Shown here: piece by piece, positions 1 to 11,440 of the stretch
How the letters are laid out: every line of letters begins with the position of its first letter
Numbering within the stretch: the stretch's first letter is position 1
Origin: Parelaphostrongylus tenuis
Taxonomy: Eukaryota; Nematoda; Chromadorea; Rhabditida; Metastrongylidae
Length of the DNA stretch: 64,000 bases
Reading direction: 5' to 3'
Assembly: GCA_019055375.1 (NCBI GenBank)
Contig: JAHQIW010002098.1
Location: 62,001-126,000 of the forward strand
Made by a program: the position numbers and the translations under genes
Notes under the pieces: model-generated
Told to the model about the DNA's origin: nothing
The model's input: the letters and a program-made list of their open reading frames with translations, nothing else
Database searches by the model: none

Positions 1-48
1 CACTTGCGGTGGTATGGTGTTACAGTATATCGAATACTGTGAAAGCTG

Positions 49-165
49 TGCAGAAACATTTGACAACACTGACATGCGTGGCTCAAATAATGATTATCGG
101 GCATATTGAAATTTGAGCAGTAGTCTTAAGAAGCCACTTGAAACGAAAGTTATGATATAGATAAT
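49..165. mobile_element. hAT-like MITE end
   Basis: CTGACATGCGTGGCTCAAAT and TTTGAGCAGTAGTCTTAAGA are the right terminus of the family; the rest is missing. Confidence 0.6.
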
Positions 166-179
166 TCAAAGCAGGGTCC

Positions 180-1435
180 GAGAGAATTGGTTTTGATAGG
201 AATTTTATCTTGTTTGTTACTGGAAACAATATAACGCAAATTATCTGCAGGCCTCATTTTCTAATTTTGGTTACGCAAACGAATAGAGGGTAGTGTTTGC
301 AGCGCTATATGGACGTCGATTACCACTCCAGCATCAGCTGAACTTACTCTTTATCTCGCAGAACGATTATTGAGAAGACAGGCATGTCGTTTTGAAGCAC
401 CTATCAATCAGATTTCCACAGTAAGCAATTAAATTTATTGTCAAAACTGTTTATTTTTCGAAATCAGTGGTTTTACACTAATAGCCGAAGAATGCAAAAA
501 ATTCTCATAATTCCGATGTGTTCGCAAGATTTCTTCGCCTGGTAACGTAAAGTAACAACGTTTTCCTGCTCATGAAAGGGAAATTTGAAAGCGTCCTTCA
601 ATAGAGGGAGAACAGCACAGCTGTTTTTTGTAAATTGAAGAACATAATATCAATGTCAAATGTTAAAGGGCCCAGATTGGAAATTATCGTGGTGTTTCCA
701 GCAACGGAAACACCATCTTAATCATTGCACTGCAGCCAACCTAACTGAAGGCTATCACTTTTTTCAAACCTTTATTGATCCGGCTTCATAGTGCTTTTTT
801 CATTGTGCGGATTCCAGTACTTCTAGCCTTCAACTCGTTTCTTCTTAAACGTCGTAGAGTACTGGTTGAGCGAGTCAGGACAGCCTTGCTTGGCCATAAG
901 ACGTTGTTGTTGACTACCGGAGAGGGTTGAGGGGAGAGTTCGCCTCCACGTGCGCTGGGACAAGTATCGCAACCACTCGGCCACGGCACCCCCATTAGAG
1001 GCCATTGATTTTCTGTATTTTGAAAGTGGAGGCGAACTCCACTTCTCAACTCTTTTCGGTAGTTCTACATTGATTTTACTTCGATGTGTTTACTCAGTAT
1101 TTTCTCGCATTATTGTACTAGCATAAACTTGTTATAAAGAGCTAGAATGTAATGTATTAATGTATTAGGCGGGATTTCCGTCATATCCACAAATTTCTCA
1201 GCCCACTGTTTTTCGAACGACTTCTCCATAACGATGCTTATTTCATATTATATAAAGGGACGTTCATAAGTATCCTTTAATTTGTATTTGCCACATCAAC
1301 GTTTTGATCATGGGTTCTTGCTCTCGTTTGAAGTTGGGTATGATTATAAAACGATAACAGAACTTCGCTGCAGTAATAGAAAATCAGACCGAATACATTA
1401 CGTTCTCTGAAATCAAACCAAGTTTTAGAGTCATC
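180..1435. repeat. Long repeat block, copy 1
   Basis: Aligns in order with 57960-59100 (for example AAGCAATTAAATTTATTGTC against AAGCAATTAAATTTGTTGTG, and GATCATGGGTTCTTGCTCTC against GATTATGGGTTCCTGTTCTC). No coding exon was recognised in it. Confidence 0.65.
785..1060 (-). mobile_element. tRNA-like insertion in a long repeat
   Basis: The minus strand reads GTGGCCGAGTGGTTGCG, the D-arm of a type II tRNA, followed by TGGAGGCGAACTC. The homologous block at 57060-59100 lacks this segment, showing it was inserted. Confidence 0.55.
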
Positions 1436-1728
1436 GTTCCTCGAGTTATCCCATTAATAGTGAATCTATAATGAAGAGCCATCCGCAAACTCTAGTCAAG
1501 CAAAAAATTGGTGCCAAGGGTGAAACGTAATCTTATCTACGCTACTGGATTACATTAAGAAGGCATTTTTAAAAAGGGGGAAGGAATTAAAATAAGTGGT
1601 AATTAAGCTATCGAATAACCTATGAATTTCTGAGGCAAGGCGAATGCTGTCCGTTTGGAACATACTATTTCTAATACTGTTGTTCATTGACGAATTGCTT
1701 ATAGTATTTTGTATGCCTGCATATCGTA

Positions 1729-2035
1729 TCACTTATAACACTTGCCGTCTTGTTGATCGTAGAGTAACTCGAGTGAGCATCATATTGTCCTTCCAGGCCT
1801 TTCGCGAAGAAAACAGACCATCGGGTGGTGATCTTCCTGTGAAGCGCTTGATATCCCGAGGAATCCAGTCGGTATCGCTTCTCGTCCATCGGTTGTCGTT
1901 CAAGCGCATTACGTGTCCTGCCCTTATCCTCGATAGCTTGGAGTGTGGAATGGTAACGCTGACCTTTGATCGTTGACACAGATCAGAACTTTGGATCCTT
2001 CCTCTCATTTGCGCCTCTTTATCGTATCGCTACTG
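1729..2035 (-). mobile_element. RTE 3' fragment
   Basis: Diverged copy of the RTE C-terminal region; on the minus strand GHVMRLNDNRWTR and WIPRDIKR can be read with several substitutions. The terminal CACCTG repeats are degraded. It lacks the RT core. Confidence 0.75.
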
Positions 2036-2095
2036 ATTTATTGCTTTTTATTTCAATTCGTCTTCGTTATATTATTAGATATTTGCACTGCTTGA

Positions 2096-2412
2096 TGGGC
2101 TCATGTGGCGTAGTGGTTAGAGGGACTGTGCGTCGCACACAAGGTTGGTGGTTCGATCTCGCGCTCATTGCTCACCATGCGTTTAATCCCTCCGGGTTCG
2201 GCGAATTGCTACCAGACAGTCTCAGCTTTGCCTGGGAGGATAACCAGCACTAACTCAATGATGTGGGAAGCCACCGCCCATCATTGTGAATGCATTTAAT
2301 TTACTATTTCATTATATGTATTCAATCACCTCAAACGAGGTTTAAAATTCAAGACGAATGAATGGCGCACTCCTCAGGGACTGATCATCACCAGGAGTTT
2401 TATGTCTTTTAT
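2096..2412 (+). mobile_element. tRNA-derived SINE
   Basis: The head TGGCGTAGTGGTTAGAGG (A box) and GGTTCGATCTC (B box) form a tRNA-like RNA polymerase III promoter. The body includes CCTCCGGGTTCGGCG, and the tail resembles the one in the 53688 copy. Confidence 0.8.
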
Positions 2413-2756
2413 ATCGCACTGGTTACTGATGTTCTTAGTTCATTAGTTTGTTTTCGTCCTCATAGTTTTCCCTCAACTAGTTTTGTTTACTCAATTGGGA
2501 GATCATGGTGGGAACGTTTTCTCAACATTTAAGTGGAGATAAGTCTTTCTCGCAATTTTTTTTATCTGTAGAATTCTCGGTTGCCATGTGAAAGAGGCAT
2601 CCAATCGATATTTATTACATTGCAAACTTCAATATAATTTAATATAGTACCCCGACTAGTCAACGCCATTTAATGCCAATTTATTGCTGCTGCAGTACTA
2701 CAATATGGGCTGAATAAACATGGTTGTCACAGACATATCACAGTTCACTTTCAGTT

Positions 2757-5700
2757 TCACGCAACAACGGCATTTGCTGAGAAGAAGTGCATTCCAAATG
2801 GACGCGATGCCAGCATTCGAATTGCTCTGTTCACTACATCTTGCCACATTCTTGTCGACCAATTTGCCATGATGATATTTGTCGTCTGCACAGAATTTTC
2901 TCACGAAACAAGTTTTTATAAAAAGGAAAAGTATTCAAACCGTGAGAGTTCCTGATATTCTTGTGTGATTGGAAGGAATCGCCTCTACTACATTCCTGTT
3001 CGTACACATTCTCCCATTGTTCATTACATTGCAGACTCCCGTCACCGCGTTGCCGACAATAATGCAGTTCGGTTTCACATCCATTTTGACTAGAAAAAGT
3101 TGTAAGTCTTGTAAAGACACCTCCTCCCATTACAGTACAAAAGTGGAAAGCTGAAAACAGTTTTAGGAACTGATTTTGTTTTCTTCACAACCGTTCAAAT
3201 CACCTGACATATTGAATATTATTCTGTTCTAAGAAAAATATATGAAAGGAAAAGGTTCGCTCGAAAGTGTCATCGTTTCAGAAGGTTTTGGTTTTAGTGC
3301 TAAGATAATATACCTTTATTTTGAGTGTTTTATCAAGACCACGCTCGAATTTCGATAGATCCTTTCATTATTATTTGAGCCAACCTGTCATGTGGTCTGG
3401 TAAGGGCTCTTGTACAGTCCGATACAGATGTTTCGTCCTTACACACTCGCCAGTCGGGCAGAACCCGTCGTCTTTCGATCTTTCAATAGTCAGTTCTTTC
3501 GGAAGCCTTACTCTCCCTACAGAGAGAAGACGAAAGTTTTACACTCTATTTCAAGTGAAATTTTCACCTAACACAGAGTGTTGTGCATTCCATCGCTCTT
3601 TGGCTAATACTTTTATCATCACCTGTATCACGTGTCGTCCCGTCGATCGTCGATTGACTCGAGCGGGTAGTAGCAACACTTCCATTTTCCCCTATTGCGT
3701 GCAAGAGTAGCCCAGTGGGACCTCCTCTCTCTAGAGATTCGCTGAGCATCATATCTTTCTTCTATAGCTTTCGTGAAAAAATCGGACCAAACGGTAGGTA
3801 GTCTTCCTGTGGTTCGTTTGATGTCCCGAGGAATCCACTCGGCAACGGCTCTCGTCCATCGGTTGTTGTTGAAGCGATTCACGTGTCCGACCCACCTTAA
3901 TATCCTGGCGTGTAGAACGGCGTCTCTGACTTTCCATCGTTGACGTAGGGCTGAACTTCGGAATCCTTTCTATTATTTGCGAGATACGGGATACTCCTAG
4001 CATCAACGTTTCGATTGCGCGTTCGATAACTCCAAGTGATCTTTCATCCTGCTTACGTAGCGACCAGGTTTTTGCTGCATACGTTAGGGCAGGGATAATC
4101 GTCGACGAAAAGGTAGGCACGGAGTCGGATGTTCTTTGTCCTCTTCACTACATCTTTGATGCTCTTGAACGTTCCCCAAGCCGCTCGTTTCCTCCTGCTT
4201 AACTCTGGAGCTAGGTCGTTCATCATGTTGATTTCACGACCTATATAGACGTAACTGGAGCATTCGGAGATTGTCGTTCTGTTGAGCGTGAATGGGGCAT
4301 TAGAAACCCATCCGTTCCTCATGAACATTGTTTTCGTTAGATTCAGTTGAAGACCACTCTTTCCACAGGCGTTATCGAAATCGGTCAACATTCGTTCCGC
4401 TTGTCTGATGTTTAGTGTTATGAGGACGATATCATCAGCAAAGCGAAGATGGTTTGATTGTCGACCGTCAATTTTCACTCCCATATCGTCCCATTCTAAT
4501 GTTCGCATGACGTTTTGCATGGTGGCAGTGAATAGTTCTGCGAAATTGTATCGCCTTGTCGAACCCCTCTTCTTACGTCAATGATGGTATTGTTGTAGAA
4601 TGGAGATATTTTGGTCGTGAAATCTTTATAAAGCTCACAAAGGATCATCATGTACCGAGTTGGGACGCCCTGATTATCCAGAGCCTCTATAACCGCCTGT
4701 TTCCACTGAATCAAAGACCTTTTTCTGATCGATGAAAGTGAGACAGAGTTGGTTGTTTGTTTTCTCGTGAAACTTCAATGAGTCTTATAATCGTGTGGAT
4801 GTGGTCTATGGTACTAAGTCCTTTTCAAAACCCTGCTCGCTCGCATGGCTGTCCTTCGTCCAGTGTTCTGTCAATCCTGTTTAGGATGACTCGAGTAAAG
4901 AGTTCATAGACAACGGACAGCAAGCAGATTGGGAGATAATTGCCTATGTCGTGTAGGTCTCCCTTTTTGAACAACAATACGGTCTTGCTGGTTTTCCATT
5001 AAATAGGGACCTTGCATCTGACAGGTAGTGAGTGAAGAGCCGAGCCAGGGTGTTGATGAGAACTGGCGGCAGATTCTTCAGGTGTTCTGGTCTAATCCTG
5101 CCTGGACCGGGTGTTGTTCTGTTCTTCACCGACGATATAACATGTGGGATTTCACAAGGGAGGACCGATGGGAACGAAATATTCGTCCACTTTCAGTTTA
5201 TATGACGGTAAGAGGACATGGTTAGCGAAGATATCCAAGTAGTATTGGTGGATGATTTTCTCCACAGCCCTTCTTAAAGTTGTAAGTGTCCTGTCAGGAT
5301 ATCGGAGTGCAATCATCTTGGTCTTATAGTTGGCGAAGCCTCTCTGGGCTTTGCGAATGCTCTTCCCAGCTTCTGCAGCTTCTGCCATAATTGCTGCTCG
5401 TCCCTCTTTGAGGTCTTCTTTAATCGCTTCTCTGCAGCGTTTCGGATGTTAGGTTTCGGTTGCCTGTAGCTCCTGCGATTCCACGTTGACGTATCAGCTT
5501 GAGTGTCTGCGCAAACAACCGTCTCCTCGTGACCTTAGGACTCTCGGCTTTCATAGCGCTAACGTGAAGATAATCAACGAGCCGATCGTGTTATTCGTCG
5601 ATATTGACATCAACGGTATCTTCCCAAAAGCCGACTAATGATTTGAATACATCCCAGTTTATGGTAGTTCTGGGACTTCGTTGTTTGAATTTAGCGGATT

Positions 5701-8289
5701 TCTCTCCTCTCCGCGAAAAACGGAACGTTGCGCGAAGGAGGCGATGGTCTGATCCCGTGTAGAACTTAGGAACAACAGCGACATCGGTCAGGCAAAACCT
5801 TCGATTTACTAAGATGTAGTCTATTTCGTTGTGGTACTCTTCATTGGGAATTTCCCACGTCCATCGCTGGGAGTGAGGCTTTTGGAATTGTGAGTTACCA
5901 TGGATGGTTTGGGTCGTCATGATAAACTCAGATAACCTCTCACCCTGTTCATTCCATTCTAGTCCGTGGGTCCCAATGTGGCGTTCTTCAGACGCTCTTC
6001 TTGGAGCAATTTTTGCATTAAAATCTCCGACAATGACCTTGAAGAATGTATGATCTTCTCTGAAGAATTTTTCGAGGTCCATATAGAACGCTCCAACTTT
6101 GTCTTCGTCATAGCTTGATGTTGGTGCGTAAGCAACGAAAATGGTTAAAGCCGGCATAGAACCACTTAGTTTCAACCGCAATCGTCCGATACGGGTTGTT
6201 AGTTGTTCGAACGAATCAATGCTCACGGTCAAGTTCGATTTGACGAGGACACCAACGCCGCCGACACCTCTGCGATCGCATGTACCAAGGAACAGGTCTT
6301 CTCCGGTGTCATAAACAGCGTGAAAAGGATGGCGCCTTCTCGTCTCAGCCAGGCCAATGACGTTGTACCTTATTCTTCTTTCTTGAATTAATAGATCTTC
6401 TACAGCGGATACGTGAGCAAGGGTTCTTGCATTGTAGGTACAGATCGTCATTTTCCCCGTTTCGATCTTGGCAGCCTACTTGGCCTGAGATTTTAGCACC
6501 CTCTTTGTACTCGTCCTTCCTGGCGCTGCCGTACCAGGGGCTCCTTTGTGGTCAGAGGAATGATGCCCATATTTGTTACTGTTTTTTGCAGTTTGATACT
6601 CAGCGTATACCTTGCTAGGCTCTAAACGTGGGGGCTGGGTACTCACGACTAGCTTGCCAGTCTCTCTCGGAGTTGCGGGAGGAGCTTATTTGTTGAAGGC
6701 GACTCCTAACCGCCTTCCATGTACTTCCCAGCCGCTTGATTGCAGGCTTTTGGCCCTGACTCGTAGAAATAAAGTTTTGTTCAGTCGGCGCTGCAGAAGC
6801 AGGGAGCTCGTCCCCTGAATCCACCTGCGTCTCTAGGAAGCACACGGTTGCTTTTGGTTCGCGTTTATTCTCCTATCCACCACCTGGGGACGCGCCACGT
6901 GACCTCGCGACTTACAGGATGGGATCCCTCAAAGAGGGAAGTCCGTGGATTTTCTCGTATTATACTTTTATTTCGAGTGCTTTGTTAAGACCACGCTCAA
7001 ATTTCAATAGATCCTTACATTATTATTTGAGCCAACTTGTCATGTGGTCTGGTAAAGGCTCTTGTACAGCCCGATACACGTGTTTCGTCACCAGCCAAAG
7101 AGAAATCGAGTGTACGACACCCTGTGTTAGGTGAAAATTTCACTTGGCATGGAGTGTAAAACGTTCGCCTTCAATAACTCTCTATGGGGAGAGCAGGCTC
7201 CCGGGAGGACTGACTAATAAAAAGATCGAAAGACGACCTGTTCTGCCCGACTGTCTAGTCTGTAAGGACGAAACATGTTTATCGGGCTGTACAAGAGCCC
7301 TTACCAGACAACATGACATGTCGGCTAAGATAATTGTTTTCCTAATATTTGCAGGGCAGCAGCAATTTTTTCAGTAATTACCTGAAGACTTTCCCTGAGC
7401 AAAAGCAAAGATTTGCTCCTTTCTTGACTACTTCAATATTTATGCTTGGATTTTTCAAAATGCAACATTAATAATGTAAACCCACGTTCAACAACGTTAT
7501 CCATTATACCATCAAGAACTGTCTGACATTGCAATGGCTCGTAAGAGATTCGTACGGTAAGTTGATTCAAAATTGCCGAGATTACAGCATCAGGTAAAAG
7601 TGCACTGCTACCTTGGTTCTCAAGAACATCGAAAATCTGAAGAGCAATGTTGTTCATCAGTCCTAAGAGTTTTTTGAAGTGTTTTGAGCAAATCATTTTA
7701 AAATATCCAAGCCATGTCAAACCTAGGATATGCCGAATTTTTACGAAGTTAGTATTTATCAGCTATGTTTTCCAGACTTTGCGCAATATGTAACTTTCAG
7801 CTCACTGTTTGCATTACAAGACGTGAAACAAATCCCGCAGCTCCTTCCCTGTTATTTGCTATGCCGGTAAACCGAGCATCGGGTTTGGCAACGTAAACCA
7901 TGGCGAGAGGCAAAGTTGTGAAGCCGGTGACGGTGAACGTTCTAGTGCTCGCTGTAACAAAATTTGAAACTTCTTTAGTGATTTTTGGGAACTAGGTCAC
8001 TAAGTTAGAGAATTTATAGTGTATTCAAGGTTGCATTTGTAAAATCTACAATCTTTTCATTAAAAGGCTCTGATTGAAGCAGCTTTTGAGTGCTGATGAT
8101 CTTTAGATACGTTTATTTTCATTAGCGTTCATATGGTAACATATATATATATATATAGGATTGCATATCTCCAGTACAAAAAAAAATCTCTGTTCTACCT
8201 TGGCCAGCAGGCATCACTCCACATCCTAATACCGTCGACACTGTAGTAAGCAACGGAATCATGAAGAAATCCGTTAAAAGTTTTGCCAT
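2757..8289 (-). CDS. Small secreted nematode protein, paralogue A (5 exons, 213 aa)
   Basis: I do not recognise the family; the gene was assembled from splice signals and from its paralogue at 43534-45042. Exons on the minus strand are 8289-8199, 7951-7806, 7636-7510, 3089-2941 and 2885-2757. Together they give 642 nt, an open frame of 213 aa ending in TGA. Donors are GTAGAA, GTGAGC, GTATAA and GTTTGA; all acceptors end in AG. The first 22 residues are a hydrophobic signal-like segment ending near VLGCGVMPAG, so secretion is inferred. Five cysteines match the paralogue. Conserved blocks are STRTFTVTG, GFVSRLVMQT, VLENQG, ILNQLTVRI, YEPLQCQT and NIIMANWS. Exon sizes equal those of the paralogue apart from whole-codon indels. 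Intron 3 (7509-3090) is about 4.4 kb because it holds a MITE and a full-length RTE retrotransposon in the same orientation. The intact frame suggests the gene still functions. Confidence 0.85.
3318..3616. mobile_element. MITE (hAT-like foldback family), left part
   Basis: Starts with TCAAGACCACGCTCGAATTT and holds the family landmarks GTCTGGTAAGGGCTCTTG and CCAGTCGGGCAGAACC. It ends at GGCTAATACTTTTAT, exactly at the RTE target duplication. The remainder resumes at 6972 on the other side of the RTE. The element sits in intron 3 of the secreted-protein gene. Confidence 0.75.
3617..5590 (-). pseudogene. RTE reverse transcriptase region, frame-broken
   Basis: Reverse transcriptase motifs are spread over several frames. 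TPGPGRIRPEHLKNLP (near 5110), RGVRQGDTIS (about 4570-4541), and LRFADDIVL with the catalytic FADD at about 4442-4431 are all visible, followed by the thumb region and a C-terminal LHARI-type and GHVMRF-NDNRWTRAV-like block near 3900. Stops separate 5590-5400, 5129-4944, 4714-4496 and 4520-4053. The catalytic aspartates are intact but the chain is not translatable as one protein. Confidence 0.85.
5591..6451 (-). CDS. RTE apurinic-like endonuclease domain (286 aa, open)
   Basis: The frame is a complete exonuclease-endonuclease-phosphatase fold domain, which in RTE elements nicks target DNA for target-primed reverse transcription. Visible motifs: CTYNARTL at residues 4-11, LAETRR with the catalytic Glu at 36, VAYAPTS at 106-112, VGDFNAKI with Asp143 and Asn145, IDYIL with Asp211, and GSDHRLLRA with Asp235/His236. 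All catalytic residues are present. It ends in TAA just after NIDE; the same frame continues without the stop into RLVDYLHVSAMKAE, so this stop probably broke an originally continuous endonuclease-RT polyprotein. The start MTICTYN is conventional for the domain, but the native start may lie further upstream in the leader. Confidence 0.9.
   Translation of the reverse strand: MTICTYNARTLAHVSAVEDLLIQERRIRYNVIGLAETRRRHPFHAVYDTGEDLFLGTCDRRGVGGVGVLVKSNLTVSIDSFEQLTTRIGRLRLKLSGSMPALTIFVAYAPTSSYDEDKVGAFYMDLEKFFREDHTFFKVIVGDFNAKIAPRRASEERHIGTHGLEWNEQGERLSEFIMTTQTIHGNSQFQKPHSQRWTWEIPNEEYHNEIDYILVNRRFCLTDVAVVPKFYTGSDHRLLRATFRFSRRGEKSAKFKQRSPRTTINWDVFKSLVGFWEDTVDVNIDE
6962..7345. mobile_element. MITE of the same family, right of the RTE
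   Basis: From TTCGAGTGCTTTGTTAAGACC to CATGTCGGCTAAGATAATTG. Long inverted arms: GTCTGGTAAAGGCTCTTGTA on the left pairs with TACAAGAGCCCTTACCAGAC on the right. Before the RTE arrived this stretch was directly joined to 3318-3616, so two MITE units had accumulated side by side. Confidence 0.75.
8141..8157. repeat. AT microsatellite
   Basis: Pure AT dinucleotides, within intron 1 of secreted-protein gene A. Confidence 0.9.
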
Positions 8290-10140
8290 GTCTGTGAGAA
8301 TTTTGTCTCTTAATGTCTAATCAAATATTGTAGCTGAGCTGAAATTATGATTCCACCTTTCTGCATGAGATCCTTCAAGACAACAACAATGACATTGGCA
8401 TACGTGAATCATCTGCGTGACAAGTCCTTGAATTTTTAGGAGCCTTAGGGACCTCATTCAGTTCAAAGCAAAATTTATCGGAACAAGTTTTAAGACCAAT
8501 TCTACCATAGCGAAGCACAGGAAAAACGATTAATGAGATTAAATGCGTCTTGAATGTTGAATGACGACGGGCTGTTTGGAAAAGTTCTAACAGATGCTTC
8601 AGTGAATACATCAATTTGTCATGTGGCGCGGCTCAAATTTGATTCTTGCCTTCTCACTAATGTAGTGACAGAAAAGCCCGACACTTCCGAGAGCAAAGTA
8701 ATCGAAATAGACAAAACAGCGAAATTACTTATACACTCATAAGAATAAATCTGCAAAGAAAGATTAATCGTTACAAGAAAACGAAGCGCCAACACTCGAT
8801 GCCAAACTCATGTGGCGTCAAATTTTTGTGAAGCGGAAGTTGCGCTTGTTAAGCTCCGATGTTCTCGTTGGCCTCTTATAAAAGTGTGCCGATGAAGTAT
8901 CGCCCAATAAAGGAGGAGTGACTGATAGCCAAATCATGAGCTATAAATTTCACTGAATGATTCACAGAAAGGCGTGAAATGAGGTGGTATTACGGTACAT
9001 CAAAATGAGAAAGCCATAGGGATACCGTGTCAGAATCGTGACAAGATAAATATTGCTTTGAGGCATCGAGTGTTGTGGTGTGAGGTTCAATAATTCTACA
9101 CTTTATATAGTTTGCATGTTATCGAGATGGTAAGGTAAAATGGACATTTTCGAGAACGCGATCGACATGGCACTAAGGGGAGACTTCATTACTCATCTCT
9201 CCAAACGCGACAAGTTTTCATCGAAGGCAGATGTCTATGAGACGTCGTCAATTTAACGTAATTTCTCCGCGACGTGTAGGCAAAACAAATTTCTTCTTTG
9301 CGACTCTTAATGTAATCCGAGAATGAACTAAATGGTCGACAGTGATCGCTCTTCCTTTTTCTGGTAACAGGTACCCATTCGATTATAGGGCCAACGCGGC
9401 AAAACCATTTGAAGCGTTTTACTCGCCGGCAGAAGCTTTGTTTGAAAATGCTATCGGTAAGCCAAAGTCATGTAATTCAAGGTTATTTTAAAGCACGCTT
9501 CAAGGCAAATAGTGCTGCTTCTTCAAAAGCAGCACAGAGATGAACACTGATTGGTAGGCCTCACTTTGGGGTTTCAGTTAGACGATCGAGGTGGTTCTCA
9601 GATATTCTTGATCTTTGATTGACACGTCAATAGTATGGCGATTGACAGAAAAACTCATTGGTTAGTCCGCAAAACTCGAAGTTTCAAAGAAAATTCGAAG
9701 AAATATTCGAAGAGCGACGGTTTTGACGGTTACTCTAAAAGCCTTTCATTCAGAGTTTTGGAGGTAAAGGAAAATAAGGCTTTAACGTCTCCCTGTGAGT
9801 GGCATTGCATTTACAGTTAGAGAAGAACAGCCTCACTACAATTTTAGTGTATTAGACTACTTATTCTACTTAAAAACAACAAGTCGAAAGCACCGTCAAC
9901 GCTGTAGATCGTCGGCTTTTTTATGAGTATTTTATGAACGTCCAATGTAACTGAATAAGCACTTCCGTGTTTTGCAGTTCCGTGTTGCAGCAGTCCCGCC
10001 CTGCAGAAATTCCGTATCGTAGCATTCCGTGTTGAGTAGTTCTGTGCTGATACATCCGAACTATTGAGCGAATAGCGGTTTCCCTATAGCATTCTCTTAA
10101 TACTTGACTACACAACACTATAATGAATTGGCGAATTCTA
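8290..10140 (-). other. Upstream region of secreted-protein gene A, conserved with gene B
   Basis: Alignable over most of its length with 45043-47070, for example TTATCGAGATGGTAAGGTAA (9119) against TTATCGAGATGGGAAAGTGA (45873). It contains short open frames but no exon I could support. It probably carries the promoter and 5' sequences of the gene. Confidence 0.5.
9960..10045. repeat. Imperfect minisatellite, unit about 16 bp
   Basis: Repeats of a word like TTCCGTGTTGCAGCAG. Related arrays occur at 47005-47100 and, in short form, at 57508-57545. Confidence 0.6.
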
Positions 10141-10146
10141 GACAAT

Positions 10147-10665
10147 GCCATAAGATCGACTGTTTTTAAAACCTCGTGATAAACATCCAGAATAACTACA
10201 AAAAAAGAATGTTTCAAGCCTAAACGAGCTTGGTACGCCAGGGCCATACACCGGTGTTTCGGAGGTTTCGGCCTCCTCGTCAGTGACTCCTCGCCCCACA
10301 TTAAGCCCTGCATTGTAGCAAGGGGGAGGCGTATGTGGTGATGGCATAGTGGCGGTATCAACCTCGTTTAGGCTTAAAACATTCTTTTTTTTGTAATTAT
10401 TTTGAATGTTTTTCACGAGGTTTTGAAAACAGTCGATTTTATGGATTAATTTTGGTCTACCAGCCGAAATCCATCGAGTGAACAGTGGTAATGGACCACT
10501 GTCATTGTACACTATGCCATCACCACATACGCCTCCCTCCTTGCTACAATGCAGGGCTTAACGTGGGGCGGGGTCACTGACGAGGAAGTCGAAACCTCCG
10601 AAACACCGGTGTATGGCCCTGGCGTACCAACCCCGTTTAGGCTCTATACAATTCTTTTACAAAAC
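10147..10665. mobile_element. Two overlapping foldback elements, head-to-head
   Basis: Left unit: arms AAGATCGACTGTTTTTAAAA (10151) and TTTTGAAAACAGTCGATTTT (10422). Second, inverted copy from about 10446 with CCTCCGAAACACCGGTGTAT. Shared middle: CGCCCCACATTAAGCCC. Same family as 21148 and 62862. Confidence 0.75.
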
Positions 10666-10669
10666 TACG

Positions 10670-11440
10670 ACTCAAATCACCATCTCTGATGAAGACAAAA
10701 CGCATGGAAATGTTAGCCGTAAAAAAATTGTCATTAACACCTCGTACTACAGATATGAACACAAAGAAAATATGATTTATTGGTTTTGCCGAAGTGAAAG
10801 GAAAGCCGCCTTACAACATGTGAACAGAATTGGTACAGCGTTATTTTATGTTAATTACTGTTTAATAAGCGTCAAGTCATTTCACTATCTGAAGTCCGAA
10901 TTGAAAGGGCAGTTAGAGACATTACTTCACTAGTGGGTGCTTCACATTAGCCCATTCGTCACGAAGTAACGGGTAGGAAGCCCGATTTCGTAAGAAGAAC
11001 ACTTATAGTGAACACTTAGCTGAACTCATCGTTGCTTTGATAAAGGCGAAATCGTCGAAATGGTTGCTACTATGGGTTTTATGAAACCACGTGTAGCCTG
11101 AACATTTAAACAGAATTTCGATAATCTAAAGAGTGTTTCTCTAAGAATCGTAGTTGAATTTTGTTATCACAAACAACCTAGCTCAAAATATCAGCGGGCT
11201 TCAGTTTGTGATCTCAGCAGCTAAAACGCACAAAAAAAATTCTTGATTATTTGAACGATCTTCATCAGCAGTCCAACATTTTCATCATATGGTAAGAGAA
11301 GAACTCAACTGACAATTCACAAAATTCTCATTCAGAAGACCATGGTTCGAGCGCACTGTTATGAAGGACGATACTTTTATGTTAGACGGCGACAAATGAA
11401 AAACCGATCCTTTTTGCTGGACAAGATCTTTTCATAAGAG
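10670..11440. other. No gene seen
   Basis: The first part (10670-10810) matches 47240-47340. A Penelope-tail-like word GGCGAAATCGTCGAAATG is at 11045. Otherwise AT-rich without supported features. Confidence 0.4.

Larger units (their letters stand above)
3617..6961 (-). mobile_element. Full-length RTE-clade non-LTR retrotransposon, defective
   Basis: The element is bounded by a perfect 10-bp direct repeat ATACTTTTAT at 3607-3616 and 6962-6971, so both ends are defined. At about 3.35 kb it has the size usual for RTE elements. Reading on the minus strand: a 5' leader of about 510 nt, an AP-like endonuclease frame (6451-5591), a reverse transcriptase in pieces, and a 3' end made of GATACAGGTGATGAT repeats, typical of RTE tails. 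It interrupts a MITE that itself lies in intron 3 of the secreted-protein gene, in the gene's own orientation. The reverse transcriptase has stops and frameshifts, so it is no longer autonomous. Confidence 0.9.

Noticed and set aside
5028..6818. Plus-strand frames opposite the RTE
   Set aside because: They are antisense shadows of the endonuclease, RT and leader.
9921..10512. Overlapping 146- and 124-codon minus-strand frames
   Set aside because: They lie inside a minisatellite and two foldback elements; no domain and no splice context.
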